The notes beneath the pieces are model-generated. The model worked only from the letters and a program-made list of their open reading frames with translations. It was not told the DNA's origin and ran no database searches. A DNA stretch of 64,000 nt. It comes from Rhodamnia argentea. Taxonomy: Eukaryota; Streptophyta; Magnoliopsida; Myrtales; Myrtaceae. Both the position numbers and the translations under genes were made by a program. The stretch spans positions 22,585,015 through 22,649,014 of the forward strand of contig NC_063157.1 in the NCBI RefSeq assembly GCF_020921035.1. The letters run 5' to 3'. Below, in pieces: positions 32,562 through 60,339 of this stretch (position 1 is the stretch's first letter; every line of letters starts with the position of its first letter).

Positions 32562-35500
32562 TTAGTCAATGATTTCTCCCTCTTCTTCCTCTGGTAAACC
32601 ATCTCTCTTCCCGTGAAAACTTTTTTCAACACGAGAATGACGAACATCTTCATTCTCATCATCGCTGGATTCATCACCTCCGCCATCAGAATTTCCAGCA
32701 TGACAATCCCAACGGTCTTCACTGCCTTCGGTTGGGAGAATCTGAGACTTATCTTCTATCATGTCACTCTCGCACACGTTCTCATTAGCCACTACCTTTG
32801 GAAATTTCAGAGACTGCTCAGGCCAATACTTAAAGAAGGAGTTTGTTACCATGAAGCGGAAAACCTGAAACAGGCGGGTGTTATCTCTCTTTATATCTTT
32901 ACTCAAGAGCTTCTGCAGGAGTGTTGTCCTGTTCTTGTTCAATGAAGGGGGATCTGTTGAACTTGTGGCTTCCAATCTCTGCTTCTTGTTGAACTGGTCC
33001 CTTCTATTATGGTGTCCTCTTTTGTTCCGATTCTTATGAAACCTCTCCTTCTTAGTCCATCGCCTACTGCTCTCTTCCGGCAACTCATCTTTCTTCTGAA
33101 TGTCCGACAGGTAGTGCGATGGTATTTCTGCAATTTCAACTCCCAATTCAGCTTGCTGCGCCAATATCTTCTTGAGTTGCTGCAAACAAAACACGAAAGT
33201 ACTCAATTTGAAATTAAAGGCATGGTACAATCAGTCTAGAAATCAACAAATATCACCTGTAAATGCTCATACAGATTACTTTGAGATAAAGGGTATGGTA
33301 AGATCTTTATGCGGATCTTCCTCAAAACTTCAACGTCCCTAAATACTTCCCATGCAAAATCTGGAATAGCTAGGGGTTTCCATGTGACATTTAGATGTAA
33401 GATCCACCAAGAGGAAGCAAACTCCGACAAGAAATGTCTCCATTAGGAAGTTTCTCCAGATTCAGTATAATGTCTTATGGCTTACCTAGATAGCTTTTTT
33501 GGGGCTTAACACCTCCACATAAATCAACGCCTAGTAAAGGACATACCCCCCAATCGGCTCCAGCAAAAGTTAACCAGGCAATGAGGCAAAACGCAGCACT
33601 CAAAATGTTCAAAAAGTATGGAAAAGAACTAAGTAAATTATCAAAATGCTTTTATTAAGTGTTGACCCATAAGTAGCTCCATAAACTTACTAATTGTAAG
33701 GTCATAATGCCGAAGCCCATGTATCAACAAAAACAAAAGCCATACCTCCTGCCGAATTTTGACATCCAATTCTTTTTTCTTGGAATCTGTCAGTTTCTGC
33801 AAGAGGTGAAGTCAATCGTCAGAAGAACTGTCAAATAGAAGCATGAGCATATCTTGAACTCAAACTAACCTTCTCCATGTTGGCTTTTGAAGGGTAGTTC
33901 CTCCTCCGCTCTTCACACCACTGCTGGATTTCTTGTTCTGTATAGGTTATTGAAGGAGCTCTGCCACGTAATATAACAAGCACATCCATACGGTCATAAC
34001 AGTGAAAAGGAATAGAGAAACAAATCAAACAGACTCTAAACTTAACAGAAAGAATGAAATCAATGATCTTATGTGACAAATGGATCATTAGCATGTACGA
34101 CTGGCGATTTTTCCATCATCAACACACGTCATCAGCATGTAAAGCTGACTGACTTTGTCTTTGCAAAGGAAGATAATTCAGCAGAAAAGAAGGGCACTTC
34201 CCTGCTACCTGTCATATGCGAGAGAGATCCCTAAAAAGACAGTAAGCTAGAACATGGCAAAACTAACCATTCTGACAATTGACAAATGGAACTGATCTGA
34301 CGCGAGCATTCAAATAGGAATATTTAGTGTCAGTCTAAGGTCCATAATGTATGAGAGCCATGTAAATGCAGAGCGCTACGTTGGATCCGAAAAATGAGTA
34401 TAACTTTAAAGTACCTTTTCTGTTCCTTAGGTGGATTCGCCTCGTGAAATTGTCCAAAGTTTCCCGCCATCTGGTTGCTTATCTCTGCTTAAGGTTTAAG
34501 AAGCAACATTGTTAATGTCCTGCTGGTGCAGCAGTTCAATACTTGACATCGCATTTCGCTTTTTCTCATTGGTAACATTAGCAAGCTGCTGTAAGGGATT
34601 TAGGTTTAATTTCTAGGTAAACAGAGGAAAGGCACAGTAAATCTATAACCCTCGTGTGTTCAGACATGAAGCTATGCTTGAGACATGCTCATGTTACCCT
34701 CTTTTTCAAGAAATCATAGAAAAAACTTTTCAAAAACAATGCACTGCCGAAAAAGGACAGTTCAAAAATACTTATCTCTTTCAATTATTCAAAATACATT
34801 TCTAGAACAACATACAGAAAATAGTTGCACGAATGATCAACACTAAATCCCACAACATGTCAAATCCATCATTGAGAAATATTGCAGGCATGAATAGAGA
34901 GAATAACAGAAGCAGCAATGTCGATAAAGCATTTCCGATCACATCACATCTCAGTCACGTAAACATTATTAAAGCTATGAAGTGGAAGCAAATAATCAGC
35001 ATTAAAATGTGGAAACACAAACCTTTGCCTCTATGTCCATTAGCAAACTCAAATTTCCTCTTCCCATCTTTCATGTCATGGAAATGAGGCCTATGAGATC
35101 TGCAGCGAAATCAGGTAATTCACGGGGACTAGCCAAAAAACTAACAAGACACATGAATCACATCTCTTCAGTTCACATCCTCAAGAAAGGTGAAAATATA
35201 CGGTACAGAAACACAGACCCCCTTTGAGAAGCCATTCGGCCTGTCCTCCGACCAAAGTCCTTCCTTGGAGAATTTCTAAAGTTTGGATTTGAAGTATTGA
35301 TGCCACCTCTATAATTGGTATTTTCCTGCAATAAAACGCAGCAAACAATAAAACATAGGGTGTCTGGTCAAATAGACATCCAAACGACCAGGGCATTGAA
35401 CTGCTGTTGGGACACAATGCAGAAAAACAGACGAAAGATGCAATAAAAAGTGCAGATGCTGAGAAGGCCTCAGATAGTCCTTGTCTTCAAGTTTAAGAAC

Positions 35501-36465
35501 TTTGGTTGACACTAATGATATGTCAAGCTTTATGAGTAGAAGCTACCTGTTTTCCTCGGCATACAGGACCCGGCAAGTTTGGAGACCTCTCTGAATGATT
35601 TGGATGAACATTATCCGGCATAAGATGGCTTTGTGGCTGTTGCTGACTTGCAGTGGGCAATGATCTCAATACACTTGGACCCATGACAGGAGTGCTTCCG
35701 TTCTGCTGATTTTGATTAAGCTGTTGATCACAACCACCTTGTGTATTGGCCAAAGAGAAACGATTTTGGGGACATAAGGCCTGAGCTCCTTGATTGGAAC
35801 CCAAGAAACCATTGAAAGAAGGACGCTGAGAAGGATTTAACTGTTGTGCAAACGAAAGTTGATTAACATTGGCCATCGCATTCGGCAAACATAGGAGCAA
35901 ATTTTGCAAACCCAAGTTTTGATTGAGTTGTTGAGGCAAGTTCTGCACAAGCATATGCCCAGGTGGCTGAGACAGATGCATTTGGTTAACGTTTGGTGCC
36001 ATATTCTGAAACTGGCCGAATTGTTGCATGGCAATTTGATTATTTTGCGAAGGAAGCAGTGGATTAGGTCCATTCATGATACTGGAAGCTGCCAAACCAG
36101 GCAGAGTCATGTTCACAGCTTGTCCATTGTTCATATAATTCATAAGACCATAACTGGGAATTAAAGAGTGAGGAAGAATTCCCATTTGAGATTGAAGTTG
36201 CATGGGGTGCGGCAACACATTACAAGGATTACTGGCAAAAGGATTCGGTGAAACGACCTGCTATACAATTCAACCAATCAAAGCCACCAGAAATTAGCTA
36301 TGATCCTATGTAATCACGCAATGCCTGCGTGCCTCCATGCTTTGTGTGCACAAGCTTTGAAAGGAAGGGGGAAAAAAATGCAAATACCTGCTGGGGCACA
36401 GCGCCGTTGCTTTGGACTCGGTTGCCCAGATGAGACTTAGACAGTGGATTGAAGCTTGGAAACAT
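32562..36465 (-). CDS. NUFIP: NUFIP1-domain protein, box C/D snoRNP assembly factor
   Basis: Eight exons (minus): 36388..36465, 35547..36257, 35219..35325, 35023..35099, 34415..34484, 33870..33960, 33746..33796, 32562..33179. Phases close at 600 aa. NUFIP works with the R2TP complex and 15.5K/SNU13 to assemble box C/D (and some H/ACA) snoRNPs in the nucleus. N-terminal 260 residues are Gln/Asn/Met-rich and disordered. The NUFIP1 core is at about residues 348-379 (SITYTEQEIQQWCEERRRNYP, then KANMEK), which is the SNU13-binding PEP-like segment, followed by a Lys-rich helix (KLTDSKKKELDVKI) and QAELGVEIAEIP. The C-terminus has a Leu-rich LLSKDIKRDNTRLFQVFRFM motif and an acidic tail ending EEEEGEIID. 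It shares a divergent promoter with the REX1-B gene at 36901. Confidence 0.88.
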
Positions 36466-36900
36466 CTCTCACTACAGGCAAGTCGCTAAAAAGGACAAGA
36501 GAATCAGAGATAAACCTTCCCAGAATTTAGAATCGCATCAGGAACTGAACTCATCGATCAAGTCGTCTTCTTTTTTTGTTTTTTTTTCATTCCAGTTTCC
36601 TTCTCGCGTGACGAGCTGATGAATTTTAGGGTTTAAGACCGAGAAGAGTGGGAGACGGAGTTTCCCTTTCAGGGTTTAGCAGGAGGAGGAGGAGGAGGAA
36701 GAAGAAGCTCCAACCGAACATGGGCCTAGGCTAAAAGATAAAGACCGGCCTTAAAAAACAATGGGCCTCAGTTGAGAGGCGAAGCCGAATAGGAACGATC
36801 CAGTGTGCTCTTGCCCGGTGCACAGCATCTCATGCTGCTTTCATAGTTCATCGTCTTCGTCATCGGCGGAGAAATCTGTAACAGAAGCACCGAGGAACAA
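36466..36900. promoter_or_regulatory. Divergent promoter between NUFIP and REX1-B genes
   Basis: 435 bp separates the two start codons on opposite strands. It contains a T-run (36570-36589) and a 'gaggaggaggagg' tract (36681-36710), no TATA box. A TATA-less, compact bidirectional layout is usual for housekeeping genes. Confidence 0.65.
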
Positions 36901-37815
36901 ATGGAAGATTTTGAGAAGAAAGTGTCCATAACAGACACAATGGACTCTGAACCTGAGACCACCACCACCCCCACCACCGCTTCCTCTCAAGTCCTACACT
37001 TGCTCCGCCGATTCCTCGCCGTTCAGCAGCGCAGAGCCGAAGCTTATGCCAAACTCAAAAGGTACTCTCTCCCTCTTGCGTTGTCCTTCTCATTTGGGTC
37101 TAAGGGGCTGACGGACCTAGGGCTGTAATACCGGTGTCGTGGCAGCTCTCGGCATCATCCGCTGCGGATCTGTGCGTTTATCTCGGGTTGCATGATCGGT
37201 TCGATTGATACTTTGTTGTGGAAGTGGAAATGCCTAAACTTGATGTTCAATTTTTTTTTTCTTTTCTCGTCGCACGAGCAATTTCTCTAGCTGTTTTGAT
37301 TTAGCTTGTCCGATCTTTTTTTCCTCTACCTTTGAGTCGCAGAGGTTTTGCTGAGTACGTGGCTTCAGGTGGGGAGGTGGCTTACCAACAGCTATGCAGC
37401 GAGATCACTGCAGAGTTCAATGATTGCTCTAAACAAGTTGGGGTTCATGATAGCTTCTCAGCTAGTAGAATAAAAAATGAATCTTTGTTGCTGGCAATTC
37501 GTGTAATCGTGAGGTTTATTTTTCGCAATAGTGCAGGTTATCGAAATGGAGTCCTTATTTATGACTCCTGATTACTGCCGAGTCGATTTAGCTCAGATGC
37601 TAAGGGCGGTCCAAGTGCAGGAAAAGCAGAAATTGCATCTGGTACTGTTGCCTACATATTCGTTTGCGATGCTTTCTCTTGTTACTAAGGAAGGTCCACA
37701 CCTTTTATTAAAGCGATACTTTTGATGTGTTCGTCTTCTGCATATTCATTCATTTGGATGACGGAAGCATTGCAACTAATCTGTTCATAAAACATAAAGA
37801 AAGTTCAAAACACAG

Positions 37816-37855
<40 letters not shown>

Positions 37856-39046
37856 AATGGTTCTTCTCACCTGTACTTGCAGATAATTGGTTTGAGAGTT
37901 GATTCATGGTACTTTCGCTAAATACTTGATTGATGAAATTGTGGATAACCACTTAGATTGGAAGATCGTTGCATTTCACCAAATGGATAGCATATTCATT
38001 ATATGCCCTGGAATAATTTTAGTTGCACTAACATTAGAATTATGCTAGGTGTGCATAAGACTTGTTTGTGTAGAATGCTGTGGCAAATTTTGTTCATGTA
38101 CCCATTTAATGCTTGACAGTCACTTGGTATAATGGTGTTTGTACACCTAACATTACTCCATACCCTATGCATCTTCCATCTCTTACATAGCCATTATAAA
38201 AAAAACCAATCAAGCTGATTTTCTTACGCAGTAAGCATATATGTTAATGATCTGAAACTAGCTGTAGGTGCAATTTAACAGGGGTACATTCTAAAGCTTG
38301 TGATTATGTAGAAAAGCTGATCATAGGTGACAGAGAAGTGAGACTATAGTGGTCATATAATAGCAAGATCAATGACTGGCAATATACGTTACACCGTGTT
38401 CTTTTAAAGATGGGTTGCTGTGGTAGCAAATGATTATTCAGGAAGACACACTGCTTGAGGTGGCATTTGGCATGTTGGATGGTGAGCCAGAGTAGTATAG
38501 CAATTTCTGGTTTCTCTTGCTTTAGTGATGAAACTTATCTTCCCCCCTCCTCTTTCTAAAGGATAGTTACATATAAGACAGGGCCATTTTACTATCTTCA
38601 ATTTAAGCATTAAAACAATGTTGATATTATTTTCTCGCCCTCTTCTTACATTCAAGTGGATCGTTCTGGTTTTTATCTCCTTTTTGTGATACTCTTTTCT
38701 CCTCCATAGTGTGATTGTTGCCTTTCTTGATTTTGCCTCCATTTGCTAACCTGATGTCTGCTTTTGAAATTTGAAGACTGCTACCATTCAAGTGCTTAAG
38801 AAAGCTCGTCGTCCTTCAGGACGTCTTGTTAGCCATGAGAACTGCACATTCAAGGAGGCAATGCAACATGAATGCGTGCATCTTCATGAGATAACGGAAG
38901 CCGAAGGAACAGAAGAGGCAGAGGCAGATGCCGAGTATGACAATGCTCTTAATATAGCCATCAGAGGAGTCCAGGATGCTGTAACCACCATAAACGAACA
39001 TCTGGAAGAAGTCAGGTACGAAATTGCTGCACTAGAAGCCCAGTGA
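36901..39046 (+). CDS. REX1-B (DNA repair REX1-B) domain protein
   Basis: Four exons: 36901..37061, 37343..37436, 37537..37641, 38777..39046; 209 aa. Nearly the whole chain from about residue 30 is the conserved REX1-B domain found from algae to animals: VLHLLRRFLAVQQRRAEAYAK, then GFAEYVASGGEVAYQQLCSE, FNDCSKQVIEME, DYCRVDLAQMLRAVQ, EKQKLHLTATIQVLKKA, and C-terminal ALNIAIRGVQDAVTTINEH. Helical and charged, probably coiled-coil at the end. Chlamydomonas REX1 is needed for DNA excision repair; the plant role is not established. The large third intron (37642-38776) holds a GA microsatellite at about 37817-37853. The start at 36901 is the first ATG before the conserved part. Confidence 0.85.
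37817..37853. repeat. (GA)n microsatellite in REX1-B gene intron
   Basis: About 17 uninterrupted GA/AG units. Confidence 0.95.
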
Positions 39047-40958
39047 GTTGGCAAATTCAGCTCCCTACATGTGGCATTGCTAGCAAGACTACTGAATAAT
39101 TTTATGGTGTATGATGCTTTTGCGCGGGAATCTCATTGCTTCACTAACTCCATGTACATCCACAAGTACTCTCTTTTTTTGCCTTTTTTTCTCTATGGAT
39201 AACTTTGTAACTTATTATCCAAGAGGTGTAATGGCAAAGTGGTTTTTTTGACTAATTGGTCAACTTCTTCTGGTGTTACAAAAATGAAGCTTTGTTGAAG
39301 CTCTGGTGATGTTTCTATATTGCACCAAAAGGATTATTAAACTCATGCTTTTTCCTAGCTATTTTTGTGATCCGTCCTTTGTCTTCTGATTTTAGTTGTC
39401 TTATTTCTAAAAACTTTTTTTGCTTAATTCTGGTTTTAGCTCATTAGTAGTAATGTTGGGAAAGGTTGTGTTCTGCCTGCTAAAACTCAAGCTAGAGGTT
39501 TGATTCAATATTCTCCATGTCCAATTTCATAGTCTTCTACCTAAAGAGAAGTCAGGGTACTTTTCCTGGGTTGCGTAATGCTTTTGAGAGTTTTTCTTGA
39601 AGAATTGATGTTGATATTGCAAGTATTGGCCTCTGTAGAAACGGTTTGGGTTATATCTCGAGAACATTGCCGATTGGGACTAGCAATTGTGAAATTGGCT
39701 GCACAGGGTGGCCTGCTCTTAATTACTCCTTTTGCAACTGGTTGGTATGGTTTACATAGATGCAGTGAATTAAAAAGGGTCCTGTAAATGCCCTCAGTCC
39801 ATCACTCTATTCTCAAGCAAAAGGAAAATCAACGAGAGAGTCTTTAGATGTGTCCATTATGTGGATTCTCAAATCTTGTTTTGTAAGTATTCATGTGCAA
39901 TGTCTTGTTTTCCAACTAATCCAAAGGCACGAGGTTTTGAAGAAAATCACTAATTTCAGGCACTTAATGAAAAGAGGATGCACACTTCATATTATTTATT
40001 ATCTTTTAAGCTAAGGATGACTTGATCTTTTTGGAACCATCTTTTCTAAATGTTAGATTAGATATAGCTAGCAAGCCCCTGAATTAGTCATTTGTCAATT
40101 AAGTTACCAAATTTTGCTCTAACTAATACTTCATTGCAAGATCCCTATTTTAATAATAACTCAATAATTTACCCATGGTTATGAAGCTAGCCTCTTGACG
40201 AGCGATATAGTTTCCATCCCCGAATTTGAACCTTGTTAACGCTTTCGTGCATCGTACATACTATGAAATTGACGGCACATTCCGATCATTAACTTGGAAT
40301 CCCCTTTTCAGATCATAGACACTTGAAGGAACATCAACCGTGTGCTCCTTGTTATTTGTAGTTCTCTTTTCCCCACTCTTTCAGACTGGCAACGTTCCCA
40401 ATTTTTTTAGCACTTCCATGGCGATGATCATGATTCAAAGGCATACATCATTGCAGACCTTTTGCTTGTCTTCAAGCAATCCAATTCTTCAAGTTGAGCC
40501 GCCACTGGGGTACAAAAGATCCCATCACATGCACACGTTCTAATTGCCCAAATAGAACGACCCAGGCATCAGAATACAGCTCTTGCATCTGGAAGGATTC
40601 GTTTATCTCAAGATAGTTCAAGCTTCTCCTTACTAGAGAATTTACAAGACTGAATCTAGTTACCTACACAGCCCAAAAAGGGAACATAATCATAAAAATC
40701 CCCTTCTACAAAATCGGTACGCTGGAAGACCACAAATTGTACACGCTACACGCTCCTCCAATCGATTACACACGGGAAATCAACAGGGGCTACTTGGTTG
40801 TCTACATGCGAGGGGTTTGAACATGTGATGCAGAGCGAAAGAAATGCCCACACATCCTCTTTCGTCCCGCCAAAATTTTCTCTTCGCCAGATAAATGTAG
40901 TTACACAGTGTTTCTTGATATGTCTTCTGTCCCGGCATTTCATTTGAATTTTCCTCAA
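39047..40958. other. Intergenic between two convergent genes
   Basis: Holds the 3' UTRs of the REX1-B and GYRA genes. Open frames (39578-39787, 40340-40543) have no domain. No repeat family from elsewhere in the window was recognised. Confidence 0.45.
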
Positions 40959-56803
<15,845 letters not shown>

Positions 56804-56807
<4 letters not shown>

Positions 56808-56824
56808 GGGAATGGCATGGCCAT
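56804..56824 (-). promoter_or_regulatory. Short uORF overlapping the GYRA start codon
   Basis: ATG at 56824 opens a six-codon frame (M-A-M-P-F-P) whose TGA overlaps the main ATG at 56807 as ATGA. Such a terminate-reinitiate arrangement can tune translation. An internal ATG at GYRA codon 20 could serve as a leaky-scanning start and alter targeting. Confidence 0.6.
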
Positions 56825-58669
56825 TGCCCTGAAGCGAAGCGATGCGAAGCGAAGAGATGATTTCTGTGGGGGGTTTTAACTGGAAAAAACGAGTTTATTT
56901 TAAGGTTGTTGTTTGTCCTAAAACCCTAGGAGAGAGAGAGAGAGAGATGGGTTCTTGCGCGCCAAGATGGAGGATTTTCGGATGAGTGAATCGTTTCCTT
57001 TTCTTTATTTGCAAGATTGGCACCAAATTCTTAGTCATTGTTCAATTCCATCCTTCAATTTTAATTTTGATCAGCCTAACCCTTTTTACTCATTCTTCCG
57101 AAACAATTTGCTCCTTCAAATTGACATTGGCAATGCAACCTAACTATAGAATCCAATTTATTAACGTGGTTACTATCGTGCATAAGTCATATCAGCACAT
57201 CTTTTAAAAATAGCGCAAAAAATTAAACTAACACGAGGACTAACAAAAAGAGGATGTAGAGAGTATGTGGGGTTTAGTAGTATGGTCGCTCTATTTATGA
57301 CAGCAAAAGGATACAATTTCGATTAAGGCCATGTTTGGTTCAAGATTAGAAATGAGCATTGGGACTCTATGAATAGGCGAGGTCTTGTTATGAGTGGCCA
57401 CACCACTTTTACCCCGATTTAGGCTAGGGCAAGGAGGCCACATCTGCTCGCAAAAAAAGTATTGTGACCAGGAAAACATTATATTAATTTTGGCTATGGT
57501 ACAAAAAAAAATTAATTGAAGGACCAAATATGTGATAAAAGCAAAGTATGAACCCAAAAATTAAACATGCAATCACATAACGGCTATTTTTCTAATTTAT
57601 ATAGCAATAACAAAGAGGTGTTATTTTCTGTTAAATTTTCATTTGTCCATCGGCATCGCCTTTCCCATTTCCGGCGCTGAATCGGCATTTTCGGTCCCCA
57701 TTTGCAAGGAAAAGTGGGATTGTCCTCAAAATCGCGATTGGAGATTAGTCGGAGGACTAAAATGAAAAATATTTAAGGCCACGAGGCCATTTTCATAATT
57801 AACCCTAATAACAATAAACGACCCCAAACGTTTCTGCAGATTTGCAGAAGCAGTAGGCGCCCCCTCGCTCGCTCTCGCAAGCACCGATGCAACCCTGAGA
57901 AGGAGGAGGAAGAGGAGGAGGAGGGCTCTCAAGAAACAATCTTCTTCGTCTTCCCGTTGCTCCCATTGATGTTCCGCTTCCTTCTCAAGGCTTCCTACTT
58001 AGAGTTGGCATGCATTTGCAGGATATTGAATGGTGTTTTATCCTTATGTTGCTTTTACAATCTTCCCTAGCGCTCCGGGCGATGGCGCTTCAGTTTTTTC
58101 CATAACTAGGAGATTCTATGAACATAGCCGATCGGGGCAATCTAAATTTGCTCTTGGTATAGCCGCCCTTTCTGGGCAAGGGAAATAAATGTTCAGGTAG
58201 TTCGAAACAGGGTCTTTTCTTTTCTTCCTGGAATTGCCGGGGGCTGACCGTGCTTAAGACTCGTATTTCTAGGGGTGTCGGCAGGCAGTCTTAGTCTCGT
58301 TTAGGACCGTGATCCATCGCCGTCGTCCGTGTATTCTTCTCACCCACTGTTACAGATCACTTTGCCCAGTCTTGGTCTTTTCTTATTGAAGATGCAGGAC
58401 TCGTCCCAACGGAGAGCAGTGGGAGGAGAAGGACGTTCGTAGCATCTTGCTCCGTGAGGCCTGGAGGAAGCTCTTACGTTGTTTTGTAATGGTACGATTT
58501 GCCGATGTTTCTCTGACACATCACATGCATTGTTGTCCGCATGAGGCAGTCTCACGACCATTTCTTGTGAAGAACAATATACTCGTCAAGTGCGTCATAT
58601 AACTAATTTTTTTTTTTTCACACGAGTATCAGAAAATTTTGAAGGTCTTTAATCAGTTTTTTATGTGAG
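56808..58669. other. GYRA upstream region and intergenic DNA, no gene recognised
   Basis: GYRA promoter at the left (GA tract 56931-56947). A 57780-58000 block has promoter-like features: telo-box-like AACCCTAA near 57800, then a CT/GAGG-rich stretch. It is followed only by a 33-codon frame from 57969. The 58190-58560 stretch has moderate GC but no domain in any frame. Confidence 0.4.
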
Positions 58670-59023
58670 GTTGGTAGAGTAACAAAATATTCTTAAACTT
58701 TTCGCATTGGCTACCAATTCATCCTATCCCTTTTGATTTGATCGGTTTAGCCTTAAATCTTTTGCATTTGTGGCAATTCTATTTATTCGGCCAATTTTGA
58801 TTGAAAATTGCCAACATGGACGTCGGCCGTCCCGCATGGTACCACCGGTGCAGAGTTGGACACATTTTATAATTATTTTATTTTTTCTGAAAATTTTTAT
58901 TGTTTTGTTCTCTTTCTTTCTTCTTCTTCTTTTTTTTTTTTCATTTTGGCTACTCTTGCCGACCTGGCCGCTGGCTCGCCTCGTTCCTTCCCCTTCCACC
59001 TCACCCCCGAGTTCTCCTTCCAC
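58670..59023. mobile_element. Family F element fragment
   Basis: Contains 'gcatttgtggcaattctatttattcggccaattttgattgaaaattgcc', a long T-rich tract and the GC-rich core 'gccgacctggccgctggctcgcc'. Right arm missing; the family E MITE begins directly after. Confidence 0.45.
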
Positions 59024-59032
59024 ATCCGTAAA

Positions 59033-59342
59033 GGGAAAAGTATCGAAAAAGTCATAAATTTATTGCATTTGTGCCATTTCGGTCTTAAATCTTTCTTTTT
59101 TGTGTCAATTCAGTACTAAACGTATTTCATTTATGTCAATTCGGTCGCAAACCTTTTATTGGTGTTAATTCAATCTTAAACCTTTTATATTAATGTCAAT
59201 TTAGTTCTAAATATAATCGGCCAGATTGATTCAATTGGCATAAATACAAAAGATTTAGGACCGAATTAGCACCAATACAATAGGTTTAGGACCGAATTGG
59301 TACCAATGAAATAAGTTTAGGACTCTTTAGACACTTCTTCCT
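59033..59342. mobile_element. Inverted-repeat MITE, family E
   Basis: Arms of reiterated 'tgtcaattcggtc-taaaccttt' (left) and 'aaataggtttaggaccgaattggtacc' (right, inverted). Flanks ATCCGTAAA (59024-59032) and ATCCGCAAT (59343-59351), 7/9, suggest a 9-bp target duplication. Confidence 0.65.
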
Positions 59343-59627
59343 ATCCGCAATAGCTTCCCAAGCAATGGCGTCCTATCTACCGCTTCCGCCGGTTCACCCT
59401 CACCCTTCCCCAAATTCCCCCACTCCTTCCTCGCAATCAACAAGCTCGCCGACGACATCGGCAAGCCGCCCGACGGGGTTTGGCCAACGAGTAGATCTTC
59501 ACGATGGCTTCGAGGATGGTGGTGCGAAGGGTTCTTCCATTGTAAATATGGTGGTGTAGCGTTTGTGAAGGGACAAGCTAGTGGGGAGGCTAAATATCAT
59601 ATCTGGTCTTTCGGTTAAAGGTACTCG
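59343..59627 (+). other. Unrecognised open stretch between two MITEs
   Basis: One frame is open for about 90 codons and contains NKLADDIGKPPDGVWP and GFFHCKYGGVAFVKG before a stop just left of the hAT MITE. No family was recognised. GC-rich and coding-like, it may be a gene relic. Confidence 0.35.
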
Positions 59628-59635
59628 GTTAAACC

Positions 59636-60115
59636 TAGGAGTGAGTGGTTCCCGGTTCAATCCGATTCCCATAAAAAATAGGGAATCGGACCACTGGTCC
59701 CGGTTCCCACTTTTCGGGACAGCGGATCGAACCGAACCATCGGTTCGGTTTGGTTCCTGAGTCATTCTAAGGGTTTTCGGCCCGCGATGCCGAAAAGTTG
59801 ATGCACACTTTGATAGAAGACGCGATCAAGCTCGAGGTCGACGAAACAAGAGTCGGTGTACCACGAGTTCGACGGAGTCAATGCCTCTTCAATTGGCAAC
59901 TCCGGATCGAACTTTAAATGACCTAAACCTAAACAACAAGTAAACGTTAGATTTGTTTTTAAAAATAAAAAATAAAAAGGACCGGTCCGGTCCGGTCCGA
60001 TCCTGGGCCCTAGAACCGAAAATCGGACCGCCCTATCACCGATTCCAATTTTAGGAACCGAGAACTGGACCATCGATCCCGATCCGGGCCGGGACGGTCC
60101 TTTTGCTCACCCCTA
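59636..60115. mobile_element. hAT-type MITE with 8-bp target duplication and a captured gene fragment
   Basis: 480 bp. Termini TAGGAGTGAG and CTCACCCCTA (inverse of TAGGGGTGAG), classic plant hAT MITE ends, flanked by a perfect 8-bp duplication GTTAAACC (59628-59635 and 60116-60123). Subterminal regions carry many 'ggttccggttc/ggaccggtcc' motifs. The middle (about 59762-59960) is unlike the arms and encodes, on the minus strand, a choline-monooxygenase-like peptide. Confidence 0.85.
59810..59914 (-). pseudogene. Choline monooxygenase-like exon fragment inside the hAT MITE
   Basis: Minus-strand frame reads KFDPELPIEEALTPSNSWYTD, then ELDRVFYQ. It matches, from memory, the start of mature plant choline monooxygenase (IEDALTPPSSWYTDP..., ELDRVFY-GWQ), the segment just upstream of the Rieske domain. 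About 35 codons only; the homology fades beyond FYQ, near where I recall an exon boundary. No catalytic part remains, so it is a transduplicated piece. Confidence 0.7.
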
Positions 60116-60339
60116 GTTAAACCCCGATGAGGGGTTTACTTGATTAGTATAGGGTTTGGAATTTGATGGTGGATGAGGGGCTCCAGCCGGAGTTCTAGGA
60201 GTAATCGATATGACGGGTAAATGAAACTTTTGAGAATGCAAATAAACTTCATCTTAATTCAAATTGCAAATTTCTTAAATTTTTAGCTAATTACATATTT
60301 TGGACAAAAGTGCCCCTATTGTAATCACCGGAAAAATGC

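Noticed and set aside
33244..33330. Possible extra NUFIP exon ending in a GTGATA donor
   Set aside because: The flanking exons already join in phase 0 to the family sequence RQE-QLKKIL; an insert there would break conservation.
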